Assembly (NCBI GenBank): GCA_937870755.1
Contig: CALMZV010000015.1
Coordinates: 1-36,008, forward strand
Source: an uncultured Methylocystaceae bacterium
GTDB taxonomy: Bacteria; Pseudomonadota; Alphaproteobacteria; Rhizobiales; Beijerinckiaceae
Length of the DNA stretch: 36,008 nucleotides
Direction of reading: 5' to 3'
The notes beneath the pieces are model-generated. The model searched no databases. It was given only the letters and a program-made list of their open reading frames with translations, and was not told where the DNA came from. The first letter of the stretch is position 1; every line of letters begins with the position of its first letter. Below are positions 1 to 9,355 of this stretch, one piece after another. The translations under genes and the position numbers were made by a program.

Positions 1-703
1 TCTCGTCGCGGTCGCCGGCGATCCAGGCCGGCTCGGGCGCGTGCAGTTCGAGCGAGACGCCCGCGCTCTGCGCCATCGGCCGCAGGTTGTCGACCATCTC
101 GCGGGCGATCGCCGCCAGATCGATCCGCTCCTGTGGGGCGACGTGCTGGTGCTGCTCGACGCGCGACAGCGACAGGAGATCATCGATCAGCCGCGCCATG
201 CGGCGCGCCTGGTCGGCCATCACGCCCAGAAACTTTTCGCGCGCGGCGGCGTCGGCGCGCGCAGGTCCCTGCAGCGTTTCGATGAACCCGAGCAACGAGG
301 CGAGCGGCGTGCGCAATTCATGACTGGCGTTGGCCACGAAATCGGCGCGCATGCGGTCGAGTGCGCGCGCCTGCATCACGTCGCGCAGCGTCGCCAGCGC
401 GCACGCGCCGAACGGTTCGAGGACGAGCGGGTTGATGCGGATTTCGAACTGGCGCTCGACCGGCACGCGGTCGCGCCACGCGGCGCTTTGCGCGCCCTCC
501 CCCGCGAACAGGCGCGCCAGCGCATCCAGCATTTCGGGGGCGCGGAACGACCGCACCAGCAGGTCGCCGGCGCGCATGGTCGGAAAGAGAACCGCCGCCG
601 GGCGATTGAGACCCGCCACGCGCAGATCGCGCGCCACGAGAATGGCGGCGTCCGGCATGGCGTCGAGCATCGACTGAATGAGCGCCGGCGTCGCTTCGCT
701 CAT
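1..703 (-). CDS. PhoR-like sensor histidine kinase, 3' end cut by window edge
   Basis: This is the N-terminal 234 residues of a sensor histidine kinase. A PAS-like region (about residues 1-110) is followed by a HisKA dimerisation domain with the H-box NASHELRTPLASL, so the predicted phosphorylated residue is His128. The ATPase domain lies beyond base 1. The HisKA sequence and the LIDDLLSLSRVEQ helix resemble PhoR-type kinases that sense phosphate limitation through the Pst/PhoU system; that assignment is inference because the partner regulator is not in the window. The ATG at 703 has a strong ribosome binding site (AGGGAGG). With this start the protein has no N-terminal membrane segment, unlike typical PhoR. 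It lies 72 bases downstream of the membrane-protein gene at 776-1864 on the same strand and may be cotranscribed. Confidence 0.85.
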   Translation of the reverse strand, partial: MSEATPALIQSMLDAMPDAAILVARDLRVAGLNRPAAVLFPTMRAGDLLVRSFRAPEMLDALARLFAGEGAQSAAWRDRVPVERQFEIRINPLVLEPFGACALATLRDVMQARALDRMRADFVANASHELRTPLASLLGFIETLQGPARADAAAREKFLGVMADQARRMARLIDDLLSLSRVEQHQHVAPQERIDLAAIAREMVDNLRPMAQSAGVSLELHAPEPAWIAGDRDE

Positions 704-775
704 GACTGGCGCCTCCCTTCGGGCAGGCGCTTTACAGCACGACGCGCGCGATTTGCGAAGGGGCGGCGCAAGGCG

Positions 776-1864
776 TCAGTCGTCCGCGCCGTTCTCGGCC
801 TCGCGCCGCTCCATCGCCTCGCGCAGGCCCTTCCAGCGGCGCAGCGCCTCGTCGGCGCCCAGCAGCGCCAGCGCGAACACGAAGGGGCCAAGATAGTAGA
901 TGATGCGGAACAGCAGCAGCGAGGCCAGCAGCGCCGCCTCGCTCGCGCCGGGCACGAATTTGATGATGGTCGCCTCGAACACGCCGATGCCGCCCGGCGC
1001 GTGGCTGGCGATGCCGAGCACGCAGCCGAACACATACGTCGCCGCGAAGGTGGCGAAATCGATCTTCACGCTCGCGGGCAGCAGCACGTAGAGCACGCCG
1101 GCGGCCGCGCATAGATCGATGACGCCGAGCGTGATCTGCCCGAGCGAGAGCCAGGCGCCCGGCAATTGCAGGCGAAATCCCCGAATGCGCACGCGCCGGC
1201 GCTGCGCGGCGACCCACAGGAGATAGGCCGCGATGGCGCCGAGCACGCCCGCGCCGACGATGGCGTTGACGACGGCGGAGACGCCGACGATGTGGGAGAT
1301 GGCCTCCGCGCGCAGGATGAGCGCGGCGCCGATGACGAACGCCATGCCCGCCCAGAAGGTGATGCCGGCGATGACCGTCAGGCTGGCGACCTTGGCCGCC
1401 GTCAGACCGGCGCGCGAATAGATCCAGTACCGCACGGTGCCGCCTGTGATGAGCGGAAAGCCGAGCGTGAAGGAGATGGCGTAGCTGGTGAACGAGGCGA
1501 GCGACGTGACGCGATAGGGAACCTTCGCGCGAATGTGGCGCAGCGCGAGCGCGTCGTAACCGGTGAGCGCAAGATAGGACAGCGCCGTCAGCCCGATGGC
1601 GGCGGCGATCTGTTCGGCGCTGGTGGCGGCCACCGCCTGGCGCAACGCGGAGATGTCCAGATTGGCGACGACGCGCGCCATGACGAAGATCGACAGAAGG
1701 AAAATGCCGAGGCTCAACGCCCCGCCGATCAACCGGCCGAGATTGCGGCGCTGGAACATCTCCCGGCGGGCCTCGACAAGCTCGCGCCGCGCGCGCCAGC
1801 CCCGTCCGCCGGACCGCGCCGTTCGCTCCACCGCCTCCGTCCGCACGCGGTCTTCCGCTCGCAT
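776..1864 (-). CDS. Flippase-like integral membrane protein (LPG_synthase_TM / UPF0104 family)
   Basis: This 362-residue polytopic membrane protein matches the transmembrane domain of lysylphosphatidylglycerol synthase MprF, a family that includes lipid flippases. The first about 40 residues are basic and cytoplasmic, followed by about eight hydrophobic segments starting near residue 44. Family-like motifs are visible, including TGYDALALRHI, FPLITGGTVRYWIYSRAG and the conserved APGGIGVFEA near residue 285. The soluble aminoacyl-transferase domain of full MprF is absent, so it should not make lysyl-PG by itself; lipid translocation is an inference from the family. It is followed 72 bases later by the PhoR-like kinase and preceded by the YfhO-like gene after 133 bases, all on the same strand. 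Confidence 0.8.
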   Translation of the reverse strand: MRAEDRVRTEAVERTARSGGRGWRARRELVEARREMFQRRNLGRLIGGALSLGIFLLSIFVMARVVANLDISALRQAVAATSAEQIAAAIGLTALSYLALTGYDALALRHIRAKVPYRVTSLASFTSYAISFTLGFPLITGGTVRYWIYSRAGLTAAKVASLTVIAGITFWAGMAFVIGAALILRAEAISHIVGVSAVVNAIVGAGVLGAIAAYLLWVAAQRRRVRIRGFRLQLPGAWLSLGQITLGVIDLCAAAGVLYVLLPASVKIDFATFAATYVFGCVLGIASHAPGGIGVFEATIIKFVPGASEAALLASLLLFRIIYYLGPFVFALALLGADEALRRWKGLREAMERREAENGADD

Positions 1865-1959
1865 TCATCCTCTTTCGGCCGGCGCGACGCCGACGGTGCG
1901 ATCTAAGTCGGCGCAGGGCCGCTGGCAAGTCGCGCGACGGGCGCGGCCAAGCGCCGCAC

Positions 1960-1976
1960 GGCGCGCACTGCGCGCC
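1960..1976. terminator. GC-rich hairpin between the YfhO-like and flippase-like genes
   Basis: A perfect 7-bp inverted repeat (GGCGCGC, loop ACT, GCGCGCC) lies 21 bases past the stop of the YfhO-like gene in its direction of transcription. There is no T-tract on either strand, so intrinsic termination is doubtful; it may be an mRNA-stabilising or attenuating stem-loop. Confidence 0.3.
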
Positions 1977-1997
1977 CCGAGCGACTGTTTGCGGCGA

Positions 1998-4283
1998 CTA
2001 AGGCCTTTTCGCGCCATTAAAAAGCAAACCCTCGGACTTTATCTGCGCCAGCAGGCCCGTCAGGGGATCGAACCGGAATCGCGCCTGTCTGGCGCCCGGT
2101 TTCAGACGCACGGCGCGGAATGCGACGTTGGCGCGCAGGATATCGGCCTCGACGCCATCCACGGTCGCAAACCACCAGGGATGATAAATGTCGGACAGCA
2201 CGAGATAACCGCCGTCGGGCGCATCGAGATCGATCACGATCTCGGTGTTCGCGTAGCGCGCGAGCCGCGCCGTGGCGGGCCCGCGCTCGGCCGCATCGCT
2301 GGCGCCCTCGATCAGCACGGTCCTGCGATAGTCCACGTCCGGCCAGTTTCCCTCCTCGACGATGGCCGCGAAATCCGCGCGCCGGGCCTGCGCGGCCACG
2401 AACACGCGCGGAAACGCCCGGGGATTCTCGTAGATGTAGGCGTCGGCCGTGCGCGCGATGAAATTCAGGTCGCCGGGCTTGAGGCCGGCGTCGATCTGTT
2501 CGGCCGGGACGCCGGTTGCGATGTAGCGCAGACCCATCAGGTCGGCGGCGATTGAGCGATACGATGGAAACGCTTTCGAGAACGTGCGCTGCTCCGGCAG
2601 CGCGACGTGATCCTGCGCGTTGGTGAAAGCGGCGAACAGATCGAGCCGGATGGGGTTGTAGCCGAGGTCGTGATCGAAGCCGTGGACCATGCCGGCGTTG
2701 GGCCAGGGAAAGCCGAGCGCGGCCAGCTCCACGCGGTCGCGCCGGTCGGGCGCGGAGGCGGACAGGCGCTCCTTCAACAGCGCGACGGTCGCGTTCTGCG
2801 TGGCGGGGCGCAGCATGTCGTAGTCGGCCGGCGCGAGCGCGGTGGATTCGTTCGGCCCGTTGGAGACGGCCAGATCGACCGTCAGCAGAAGTCCCAGCAG
2901 AACGAGCGCGCGGCGCGGACGCGCGGCGCCGTGACGGCGCGCCCAGGCGAGCGCGAGCAGCGCGGCCGCGAACAAGCCGAGCCCGACCGCGAGCGGGCCG
3001 ACGGCGACGTCGAGGCGGCCCTTTTCGAACGCGACCCACACGCCGGCGCCGAACGCGGCGAGCGCTGCGAGCGCTGCGCGCCACAGGCGCGCGCGGCCTT
3101 CGTCGACGATGCGATGGACGCCATAGCCGCCGAGGATCGACACGAGCGCGCAGAAGGGGAAGGTCGCGTCCGCAGGCCGGCGCCACAGATCGGCGCCCGG
3201 CAGGAGGAACAGCGTCTCGAAAGCCGGCGTGTAGCGCCCGAGCGCGTAGGCGACGAGCGCGATGGCCGCGACCGTCCAGTAGAGAATGTCGCGATCGGCG
3301 CCGCGCCAGCGTGCGGCGAACATGGCGGCGAGCGGCAGCGCGCCGAGATAGAGCGTTCCCATGTTGCGGGCGAGAAACAGGTTCGTCTCGCCCCAGGCCG
3401 GCGAGGGCGGCCCCCAGAACAGGGCGAGCGGACCGTCGACGCCATAGAGATTCGCGGCGAACAATGTGAGCAGCGAAGCTGGATGGAGCGAGCCTTTCAC
3501 CACCTCGTCGAAAACGAGTTCCGGCCTGTTGGAATGGGCGGCGAGCGCCAGCGTCAACAGGACCGGCAGGCCCGCGACGGCGAGACCGGCGAGAACGCCG
3601 CCCGTGAGCGGCCGCACGAAGCGGCGCGCATTGACGCCGATGTCGGACGAGAACAGGCGCCAGACGACGAAGCCCGTCAGCAGCAGAGTTTGCAGCCAGG
3701 CGACCTGATCGCGCCCGGCCACCATGCAGCCGGCGCAGGCGCCGGCGAGCGCCCCCCATGCGAGCGACCCGCGGTCGAGCGCGCGCGCCAGCGCAAACAA
3801 CGCCAGCGGGAACCATGCGAGGCTCATCGCCTGCCCGACATGCTGAATGCGCCAGGCCGCCGAACCGCCGAACGCGAAGCCGAGCGCCGCCACCAGCGCG
3901 CCCGCCGCCCCCCAGCCCCGATCCTGAAAATAGAGGAACAGCCCGAGCCCGCCGGCCGCGAGCATGGCGAACAGCACGCCGTCGGCGAGCGCGAACGACG
4001 GCGTCGGGCCCAGCCACGCCGCCAGATGATAGAACGGCGCGAAGATCAGCGATTGCGGGTCGGCGATCAGCGGGGCGCCGGCGAAAACGTTCGGCGTCCA
4101 CCCCGTTCCCTCGCCGCCGGCCAGCGCGCGCGCCAGATGCACGAACTGCGGATAGAAATGCGCCTTGGCGTCCCACGGGATCGTCACGCGGCCCGACAGC
4201 CACGGGAACGCCAGCGCGAGCGCGCCGGCGAGGAAAACGCAGGCGGACCACAGCCAGCGTTCGTTGCGCGCGCTAGTTCTCAC
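1998..4283 (-). CDS. YfhO-like large polytopic membrane protein
   Basis: About 761 residues with many hydrophobic segments. It has one membrane helix near residues 10-30, then an external loop beginning with WDAKAHFYPQF and containing FAGAPLIADPQ, which is typical of YfhO (PF09586) and GT-C-like membrane proteins. The last about 100 residues form the characteristic soluble tail, with LVLSDIYHPWW followed by ATVDG, then FRAVRLKPG. YfhO proteins in Gram-positive bacteria are linked to glycosylation of lipoteichoic acid; the substrate here is unknown. I chose the GTG at 4283, which overlaps the end of ribA by 11 bases. The frame is open further upstream to an ATG at 4379, but that would overlap conserved RibA coding sequence by over 100 bases. 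No strong ribosome binding site is visible, so translational coupling to ribA is likely. Confidence 0.75.
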   Translation of the reverse strand: MRTSARNERWLWSACVFLAGALALAFPWLSGRVTIPWDAKAHFYPQFVHLARALAGGEGTGWTPNVFAGAPLIADPQSLIFAPFYHLAAWLGPTPSFALADGVLFAMLAAGGLGLFLYFQDRGWGAAGALVAALGFAFGGSAAWRIQHVGQAMSLAWFPLALFALARALDRGSLAWGALAGACAGCMVAGRDQVAWLQTLLLTGFVVWRLFSSDIGVNARRFVRPLTGGVLAGLAVAGLPVLLTLALAAHSNRPELVFDEVVKGSLHPASLLTLFAANLYGVDGPLALFWGPPSPAWGETNLFLARNMGTLYLGALPLAAMFAARWRGADRDILYWTVAAIALVAYALGRYTPAFETLFLLPGADLWRRPADATFPFCALVSILGGYGVHRIVDEGRARLWRAALAALAAFGAGVWVAFEKGRLDVAVGPLAVGLGLFAAALLALAWARRHGAARPRRALVLLGLLLTVDLAVSNGPNESTALAPADYDMLRPATQNATVALLKERLSASAPDRRDRVELAALGFPWPNAGMVHGFDHDLGYNPIRLDLFAAFTNAQDHVALPEQRTFSKAFPSYRSIAADLMGLRYIATGVPAEQIDAGLKPGDLNFIARTADAYIYENPRAFPRVFVAAQARRADFAAIVEEGNWPDVDYRRTVLIEGASDAAERGPATARLARYANTEIVIDLDAPDGGYLVLSDIYHPWWFATVDGVEADILRANVAFRAVRLKPGARQARFRFDPLTGLLAQIKSEGLLFNGAKRP

Positions 4284-5388
4284 TGGCGCGCGAGGCGGCG
4301 ATGTCGGCGTCGAACTTGTGGCCCATGCGATCGCGCTTGGCTTCGAGATAGCCGACGTTGTGCTGCGTCGCGCGGCCATGCACGCGCTGCTGCGACACGA
4401 TCTCGACGCCGGCGGCCGCCAGCGCGTCGATCTTCACCGGATTGTTGGTGAACAGACGCACGCGCTTCACGCCGAGCTGGGTCAGCATGTCGGCGGCGAA
4501 ATCGAACCCGCGCTGGTCGTGATCGAAGCCCAGCACCTCGTCCGCGTCGTAGGTGTCGAACCCGTCGGCCTGAAGGGCGTAGGCCTTGATCTTGCTGGCG
4601 AGCCCGTTGCCGCGCCCTTCCTGATCCAGGTAGAGAATGATCCCGCCGCCGTTCTCGGCCATGTGACGCGCGGTCATGCGCAACTGGTCGCCGCAATCGC
4701 ATTTGAGCGAGCCGAACAGATCGCCGGTCAGGCAGGCAGAATGTAGCCGCACCGGCACGGGCTGGCCGAAATCCGGATCGCCGACGATGACGGCCGCATG
4801 ATCGCGCAGGCCCTCGCCGCCGCGAAACACCACCATCTCGGTGTCGGGCGCATCCTCCAGCGGCACTTTCGCGCGCGAGACGATGTGAAGCCCGGCGACC
4901 TTCTTGCCGCGATAGGCGGAGACGGCGAGCGCGCTCACCCGCGCGAACGGCGCGCCGAACAGATCGGCGCGCTGGACCGGCACGGCGACGACGGCCGGCA
5001 GCAGGCTCGCCAGATGGGTCAGCGTCAGCGCGGCGCGCTCCGCGCCGGTCGGCCGGACGGGCGCCGCGTCCAGTCGGGCGTCGCGCTCGAGCGCCAGGGC
5101 GCCGATGCGGTCGAAATCGACCTTTTCCAGCGCCAGGGCGCCGGCTTCGCGGCGGCTCGCGCCCAGACGGTGCAGGCGAGGGCCCGACAGCACCAGCCGC
5201 GCGGCGCCGGCGGCGACCGCATCCAGCGCGCCGGCGCCGGCGGCGTCGAGGCTCTCGACAGGGGCGATCAGCGACGCCTCCTCCCCGGCCTCCACCACCA
5301 CGGGCCGGGCCGCGCGAAATTCGGATATGGCGCGCTCGACCGCCAGCTGGTCGCGGTCGCCCGACAACAAAGTTTCGAAATTCGGCAT
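4273..5388 (-). CDS. ribA: GTP cyclohydrolase II with degenerate N-terminal domain
   Basis: This enzyme catalyses the first step of riboflavin synthesis, converting GTP to 2,5-diamino-6-ribosylamino-4(3H)-pyrimidinone 5'-phosphate. The 371-residue protein has the catalytic domain at about residues 160-360. The zinc ligands are Cys219, Cys230 and Cys232 in CLTGDLFGSLKCDC, followed by LDQEGRGNGL, a TYDADEVLGF region, and FTNNPVKIDAL. The N-terminal about 150 residues occupy the place of the RibB (dihydroxybutanone phosphate synthase) domain but lack its acidic Mg-binding DDEDRE-type motif, so RibB activity is unlikely; this form is familiar in alphaproteobacteria. The ATG at 5388 is supported by the ribosome binding site GGGAGAC. 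The frame extends upstream to 6150, but that stretch lies antisense to the quinone-reductase fusion and shows no homology I recognise. Confidence 0.93.
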   Translation of the reverse strand: MPNFETLLSGDRDQLAVERAISEFRAARPVVVEAGEEASLIAPVESLDAAGAGALDAVAAGAARLVLSGPRLHRLGASRREAGALALEKVDFDRIGALALERDARLDAAPVRPTGAERAALTLTHLASLLPAVVAVPVQRADLFGAPFARVSALAVSAYRGKKVAGLHIVSRAKVPLEDAPDTEMVVFRGGEGLRDHAAVIVGDPDFGQPVPVRLHSACLTGDLFGSLKCDCGDQLRMTARHMAENGGGIILYLDQEGRGNGLASKIKAYALQADGFDTYDADEVLGFDHDQRGFDFAADMLTQLGVKRVRLFTNNPVKIDALAAAGVEIVSQQRVHGRATQHNVGYLEAKRDRMGHKFDADIAASRASEN

Positions 5389-5562
5389 CTGTCTCCCGCA
5401 CGGCCATGCGGCCGTCGTCTCCCATCCCTCGGTCGCCACAATATAGGGGCCGCCCGCGCAATTGACGAATGAGAGGACCGCTGCGGCTTTTTTCGGGCGT
5501 CGCGACGGGAACGCGCGGCGGCGGCGGCGCATTGAAGATAAAGCGATTCCGTGGAGAGGCCG
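5389..5562. promoter_or_regulatory. Divergent intergenic region between ribA and the reductase-prenyltransferase gene
   Basis: This 174-base region separates two divergent genes and must hold both promoters. The stretch around 5431-5475 contains the less GC-rich runs CACAATATAGG and CAATTGACGAATGAG. I cannot assign -35/-10 boxes with confidence, and no FMN-riboswitch-like fold was recognised. Confidence 0.35.
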
Positions 5563-7083
5563 ATGGAACGTCTGCGCGTCGTCGTCGTTCTGGGCCATCC
5601 CCGCGGGGCGGGCTCGCTGTGCGGCGCCCTGGCGGCGGCCTATGCGCAGGGCGCGGAGGAGGCCGGCGCGCGGGTGGAGAGGTTCGACCTGTCGCAGGCG
5701 GAATTCGACCCCCACGTGCGCTTGGCCAGCCCCCGCGCGCAGCCGCTCGAAGACGACCTCGAACGCATCCGCGCGGCGATCGATCGCTGCGACCATCTGG
5801 CGCTGGTCTACCCAACCTGGTGGGGCACGTTTCCGGCGCTCCTGAAGGGATTTCTGGACCGCGCCCTCCTGCCCGGCTGGGCGTTCGCCGAAATCGAGGG
5901 CGGCGCGGGCTACGAGGGGCTGCTGAAGGGCAAGACGGCGGATCTGTTGACCACCATGGACACGCCGGGTCCCGTCTACCGCTTCGTCTACGGCGCCCCC
6001 GGCCATCGCGCGCTGGCGCGGGCCACGCTCGGCTTCTGCGGCGTGGACACGGTCAGGATCGCCCGGTTCGGCGCCGCCAGATCGGCGGACGCGGCGACCC
6101 GCGCCCGATGGCTGGCCGAGGCGCGCGCGCTCGGCGCGCGGCTCGGCCACGGACCGCGCGGCGCCTTCGGGCGCCTCTTCAAGTCAATGTCGCCGTGGGT
6201 GGCGGCGCTCAGGCTGCAATTCTATCCGATGACCTTTCTGGCCTATTGGGTCGGCGCGCTCGCTGGCGCCGGCGCGGACGCGGTGCGTCGCGGCGAATTC
6301 TGGCTCGGCTACGCGTTCCTGTTCGCGCTGGAGGCGGCGACCGTGTTCGTCAACGACCTGTTCGACTACGAATCCGACCGGCGCAACGCCTGTTGGGGAC
6401 CGTTCACCGGCGGCTCGCGCGTGCTGGTCTGCGGCGACATCGCCCGCGCGACGCTCGCGCGCGCGGCGGCGCTGGCGGCGGCCGTCGCGGCGCTCCTGGC
6501 CGCGCCGCTCGTCGCCCGCAGTCCGACGCCGGCCGTGCTGGCCGTCTATCTCGCCGCATTCGGCGCGCTCGCCATCGGCTACACCGCGCCGCCCCTTAAA
6601 CTGTCTCACCGGGCGCTGGGCGAAGCCGACGTGGCGCTCACCCATTCGTTCGGCGTGCTCGTGCTCGGCTATGCGCTGCAGGCGGGCGCATGGGGCGAGG
6701 GGGCGCCCTATCTGCTGGCCCTGCCGCTGTTCTTCGCCGTGGCGCCGGCGATCGTCCTGTCGGGAATTCCGGACGCCGACGCCGACGCGGCCGCCGGCAA
6801 GGTCACGCTGACGGTGCGGTTCGGAACGCGGGGGGCGGCGCGGATCGCGCTCGCGAGTCTGGCCGCCTCGGTCGCCCTGGCGGTCGCCCTGCCGCTGGCC
6901 GGCGTGGCGGCGCTGCGCGGGCTCGAAATCGTCGCGCCGATCCATGCGCTGTGGTTCGGCTCGAAAATCCTCGCGTATCTGCGGACCGGCGCCGGCGCGC
7001 GGCGGATCGACGGCGCGATGGCGGCGGGGCTGACCTATATCGCGTGGTTCGCGCTCGTGCCGCTCTTTCATCTGCTGCGCTGA
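5563..7083 (+). CDS. Fusion protein: flavodoxin-fold NAD(P)H:quinone reductase plus UbiA-family prenyltransferase
   Basis: One uninterrupted 506-residue frame encodes two enzymes. Residues 1-195 resemble the NQO/MdaB/KefF flavin reductases: a [13 protein letters not shown] phosphate-binding start and the [18 protein letters not shown] substrate/flavin loop at 83-100. Residues 215-506 are a polytopic UbiA/MenA-like prenyltransferase with both diphosphate-Mg motifs: N264-D265-x-x-D268-x-x-x-D272, and D404-x-x-x-D408 followed by [18 protein letters not shown] (279-288) and YTAPPLKL (340-347) also fit the family. The linker (about 196-214) has Met209, but no ribosome binding site precedes it, so two separate proteins are unlikely. 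The frame also opens at GTG 5551; the ATG at 5563 is preferred because GGAGAGG lies just upstream of it. The natural reading is redox handling of a quinone or aromatic ring plus its prenylation at the membrane; the substrate is unknown. It is followed after 54 bases by def. Confidence 0.85.
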   Translation: MERLRVVVVLGHPRGAGSLCGALAAAYAQGAEEAGARVERFDLSQAEFDPHVRLASPRAQPLEDDLERIRAAIDRCDHLALVYPTWWGTFPALLKGFLDRALLPGWAFAEIEGGAGYEGLLKGKTADLLTTMDTPGPVYRFVYGAPGHRALARATLGFCGVDTVRIARFGAARSADAATRARWLAEARALGARLGHGPRGAFGRLFKSMSPWVAALRLQFYPMTFLAYWVGALAGAGADAVRRGEFWLGYAFLFALEAATVFVNDLFDYESDRRNACWGPFTGGSRVLVCGDIARATLARAAALAAAVAALLAAPLVARSPTPAVLAVYLAAFGALAIGYTAPPLKLSHRALGEADVALTHSFGVLVLGYALQAGAWGEGAPYLLALPLFFAVAPAIVLSGIPDADADAAAGKVTLTVRFGTRGAARIALASLAASVALAVALPLAGVAALRGLEIVAPIHALWFGSKILAYLRTGAGARRIDGAMAAGLTYIAWFALVPLFHLLR

Positions 7084-7137
7084 CATTTGACCGGCGCCCG
7101 AACCGCGCTTATTGCAGGCGCCGCAAGGCAGGACGCA

Positions 7138-7695
7138 ATGGCGCTTCGAGACATCATCATCATCCCCGACGCGCGGCTGCGCGCGGTTTCCGCGCCGGTC
7201 GAACGGATCGACGACGACACGAAGCGGCTGATGGACGACATGCTGGAGACGATGTACGACGCGCCCGGCATCGGGCTCGCCGCGATCCAGATCGCCGTGC
7301 CGAAACGCGTGGTGGTGCTGGACGTCGCGCGCGAGGGGGAAGAGCCGCAGCCGCTGGCGCTCGCCAATCCGGAGATCGTCTGGTTCTCGCCCGAAATGCG
7401 CGTCTATCAGGAAGGCTGCCTGTCGATCCCCGAGTATTTCGAGGACGTGGAGCGCCCCGCGCGCGTGAGGGCGCGCTATCTCGGCCGCGACGGCGCCGTG
7501 CGCGAACTGGACGCCGACGGGCTGCTGGCGACCGCGCTCCAGCACGAAATCGACCACCTCAACGGCGTGCTGTTCATCGACCACATCTCGCGGCTGAAAC
7601 GCGAGCGGGTATGGAAGAAATTCGTGAAGGCCGCCAGACGCGAGGCCGAAGGCGGGCCGCACGCCCATCCCCACCACGACGAGCGGGAGATGTGA
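7138..7695 (+). CDS. def: Peptide deformylase
   Basis: This enzyme removes the formyl group from the N-terminal methionine of nascent proteins. The 185-residue protein carries all three signature motifs: GIGLAAIQ (44-51), EGCLSIP (92-98, metal ligand Cys94), and QHEIDH (135-140, metal ligands His136 and His140, catalytic Glu137). The ATG at 7138 follows the purine-rich AAGGCAGGA. The stop overlaps the fmt start by one base (TGATG), the classic def-fmt coupling. The C-terminal tail is enriched in His (HAHPHHD), which is not part of the catalytic core. Confidence 0.97.
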   Translation: MALRDIIIIPDARLRAVSAPVERIDDDTKRLMDDMLETMYDAPGIGLAAIQIAVPKRVVVLDVAREGEEPQPLALANPEIVWFSPEMRVYQEGCLSIPEYFEDVERPARVRARYLGRDGAVRELDADGLLATALQHEIDHLNGVLFIDHISRLKRERVWKKFVKAARREAEGGPHAHPHHDEREM

Positions 7696-8618
7696 TGCGC
7701 ATCGTCTTCATGGGAACGCCGGATTTCGCCGTTCCCACGCTGACGGAGATCGTCGGCCAGGGCCACGAGGTCGTCGCCGTCTACACCCGCGCGCCACGGC
7801 CAGCCGGGCGCGACATGGCGCTCACGCCCTCGCCCGTGCAGCGCGCGGCGGAAAAATTCAACCTGCCGGTGCTGACGCCGAAGAACCTGCGCACGCCGGA
7901 GGCGGCCGCGCAGTTCGCGGCGCACGAGGCCGATTGCGCGGTGGTGGTCGCCTACGGGCTGATCCTGCCGAAAGCCATTCTGGAGGCGCCCGCGCTCGGC
8001 TGCCTCAACCTGCATGCGTCCCTGTTGCCGCGCTGGCGCGGCGCGGCGCCGATCCAGCGCGCGATCATGGCCGGCGACACGGAAACCGGCGTGATGGTGA
8101 TGCAGATGGACGAGGATCTCGACACCGGCCCTGTCGGCATGGCCGAGCGCGTCGCCATCGGGCCCCAGACAACGGCCGGCGACCTGCACGACACGCTGAT
8201 GAAGATCGGCGCCGATCTGATGGCGCGCGCGCTCGCGGCGTTGTCGCGCGGGGCGCTGTCGTTTCATCCGCAGGCGAGCGCGGGCGCGACCTACGCCGCC
8301 AAGATCGACAAGGCCGAAGCGCGCATCGACTGGCGGCGCGACGCGCAGGAGGTTCACAACCTCGCGCGCGGCCTGTCGCCGTTTCCCGGCGCGTGGTTCG
8401 AGATCGACCTCGGCAAGGGCCGCGAGCGCGTGAAGGTCCTGCGCACGCGGCTGGCGGCGGGCGGCGGCGCGCCGGGCGCGCTGATCGGCGAGGGCGTCGT
8501 GGCCTGCGGCGCGGGCGCGGTGGAGCTCATCCAGGTGCAGCGCGGCGGCAAGGCGGCGATGTCGTTCGGCGAATTCGCGCGCGGAGCGCGGCTTTCCGCC
8601 GGCGCGACGCTTGCGTGA
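7695..8618 (+). CDS. fmt: Methionyl-tRNA formyltransferase
   Basis: This enzyme formylates initiator Met-tRNA using 10-formyltetrahydrofolate. The 307-residue protein is the usual length. It begins with [14 protein letters not shown], and has the folate-site region [20 protein letters not shown] with the catalytic Asn-His pair, followed by the acidic [10 protein letters not shown] segment. The C-terminal about 100 residues form the tRNA-binding beta-barrel ([11 protein letters not shown] onward). Start and stop codons overlap def upstream and truA downstream by one base each, indicating a translationally coupled operon. Confidence 0.97.
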   Translation: MRIVFMGTPDFAVPTLTEIVGQGHEVVAVYTRAPRPAGRDMALTPSPVQRAAEKFNLPVLTPKNLRTPEAAAQFAAHEADCAVVVAYGLILPKAILEAPALGCLNLHASLLPRWRGAAPIQRAIMAGDTETGVMVMQMDEDLDTGPVGMAERVAIGPQTTAGDLHDTLMKIGADLMARALAALSRGALSFHPQASAGATYAAKIDKAEARIDWRRDAQEVHNLARGLSPFPGAWFEIDLGKGRERVKVLRTRLAAGGGAPGALIGEGVVACGAGAVELIQVQRGGKAAMSFGEFARGARLSAGATLA

Positions 8619-9355
8619 TGGGCCGCTACAAACTCACCATTGAATACGACGGCCGGCCGTTCGTCGGCTGGCAACGGCAGGCCAACGGTCTCTCGGTGCA
8701 GGAGGCGATCGAGAGCGCGGTCCTGTCGCTGACCGGCGAGGCGCGCGCCATTCAGGCGGCGGGCCGCACGGACGCCGGCGTTCACGCCACCGGGCAGGTG
8801 GCGCATGTCGATCTGGCGCGCGACTGGCGGCCCGACAGGTTGCGCGAGGCGCTCAACGCGCATCTGCGGCTGTTTCCGATCGCCATCGTGCGGGTGGACG
8901 GGGTGGGCGCGGATTTCGAGGCGCGGTTTTCGGCGACCAAGCGCCACTACGTCTATCGCATTCTCAATCGGCGCGCGAAGCCGGCGCTGATGCGCGGGCT
9001 GGTCTGGCACGTGGCGCGCGCGCTCGATGCGGACGCGATGGGCGCGGCCGCGCAGGCGCTGGTCGGCCGCCACGATTTCACGACCTTCCGCGCGGCTGAA
9101 TGCCAGGCGAGTTCGCCGGTCCGCACGCTCGACCGGCTGGATGTGGCCCGCGACGGCGACACGATCGAAATCAGAACTTCGGCGCGCTCGTTCCTGCACC
9201 ATCAGGTGCGCTCGATGGTCGGCTCGCTCGAACATGTCGGCTCGGGCAAGTGGACCGCGCGCGACCTGGCCGCCGCGCTCGCGGCGCGCGACCGGGCGCG
9301 CTGCGGCGCCGTCGCGCCGGCCTGCGGGCTGTTTCTGGCGCAGGTGGACTATTGA
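8618..9355 (+). CDS. truA: tRNA pseudouridine(38-40) synthase TruA
   Basis: This enzyme makes pseudouridine at positions 38-40 of the tRNA anticodon stem-loop. The 245-residue protein has the catalytic motif GRTDAGVHA with nucleophile Asp52, the start [18 protein letters not shown], and [13 protein letters not shown] near the C-terminus. The ATG overlaps the fmt stop by one base. Its 3' end overlaps the convergent lipocalin-like gene by 7 bases, so little room exists for a terminator. Confidence 0.97.
   Translation: MGRYKLTIEYDGRPFVGWQRQANGLSVQEAIESAVLSLTGEARAIQAAGRTDAGVHATGQVAHVDLARDWRPDRLREALNAHLRLFPIAIVRVDGVGADFEARFSATKRHYVYRILNRRAKPALMRGLVWHVARALDADAMGAAAQALVGRHDFTTFRAAECQASSPVRTLDRLDVARDGDTIEIRTSARSFLHHQVRSMVGSLEHVGSGKWTARDLAAALAARDRARCGAVAPACGLFLAQVDY

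Noticed and set aside
2607-4451. A 614-codon open frame on the plus strand
   Set aside because: It lies antisense to the YfhO-like and ribA genes, is made of Arg/Glu/Ala-rich sequence without recognisable motifs, and is a typical shadow of GC-rich coding DNA.
5389-5562. FMN riboswitch upstream of ribA
   Set aside because: I could not find the conserved junction sequences of the RFN element; the leader is too short and GC-rich for a confident fold.
5389-6150. N-terminal extension of RibA to an ATG at 6150
   Set aside because: The extension is antisense to the reductase-prenyltransferase fusion, lacks homology, and the ATG at 5388 has a good ribosome binding site and the usual RibA length.
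6187-7083. Separate prenyltransferase gene starting at Met209
   Set aside because: No ribosome binding site precedes this ATG and the upstream frame is open and clearly coding, so a single fused protein is the better reading.
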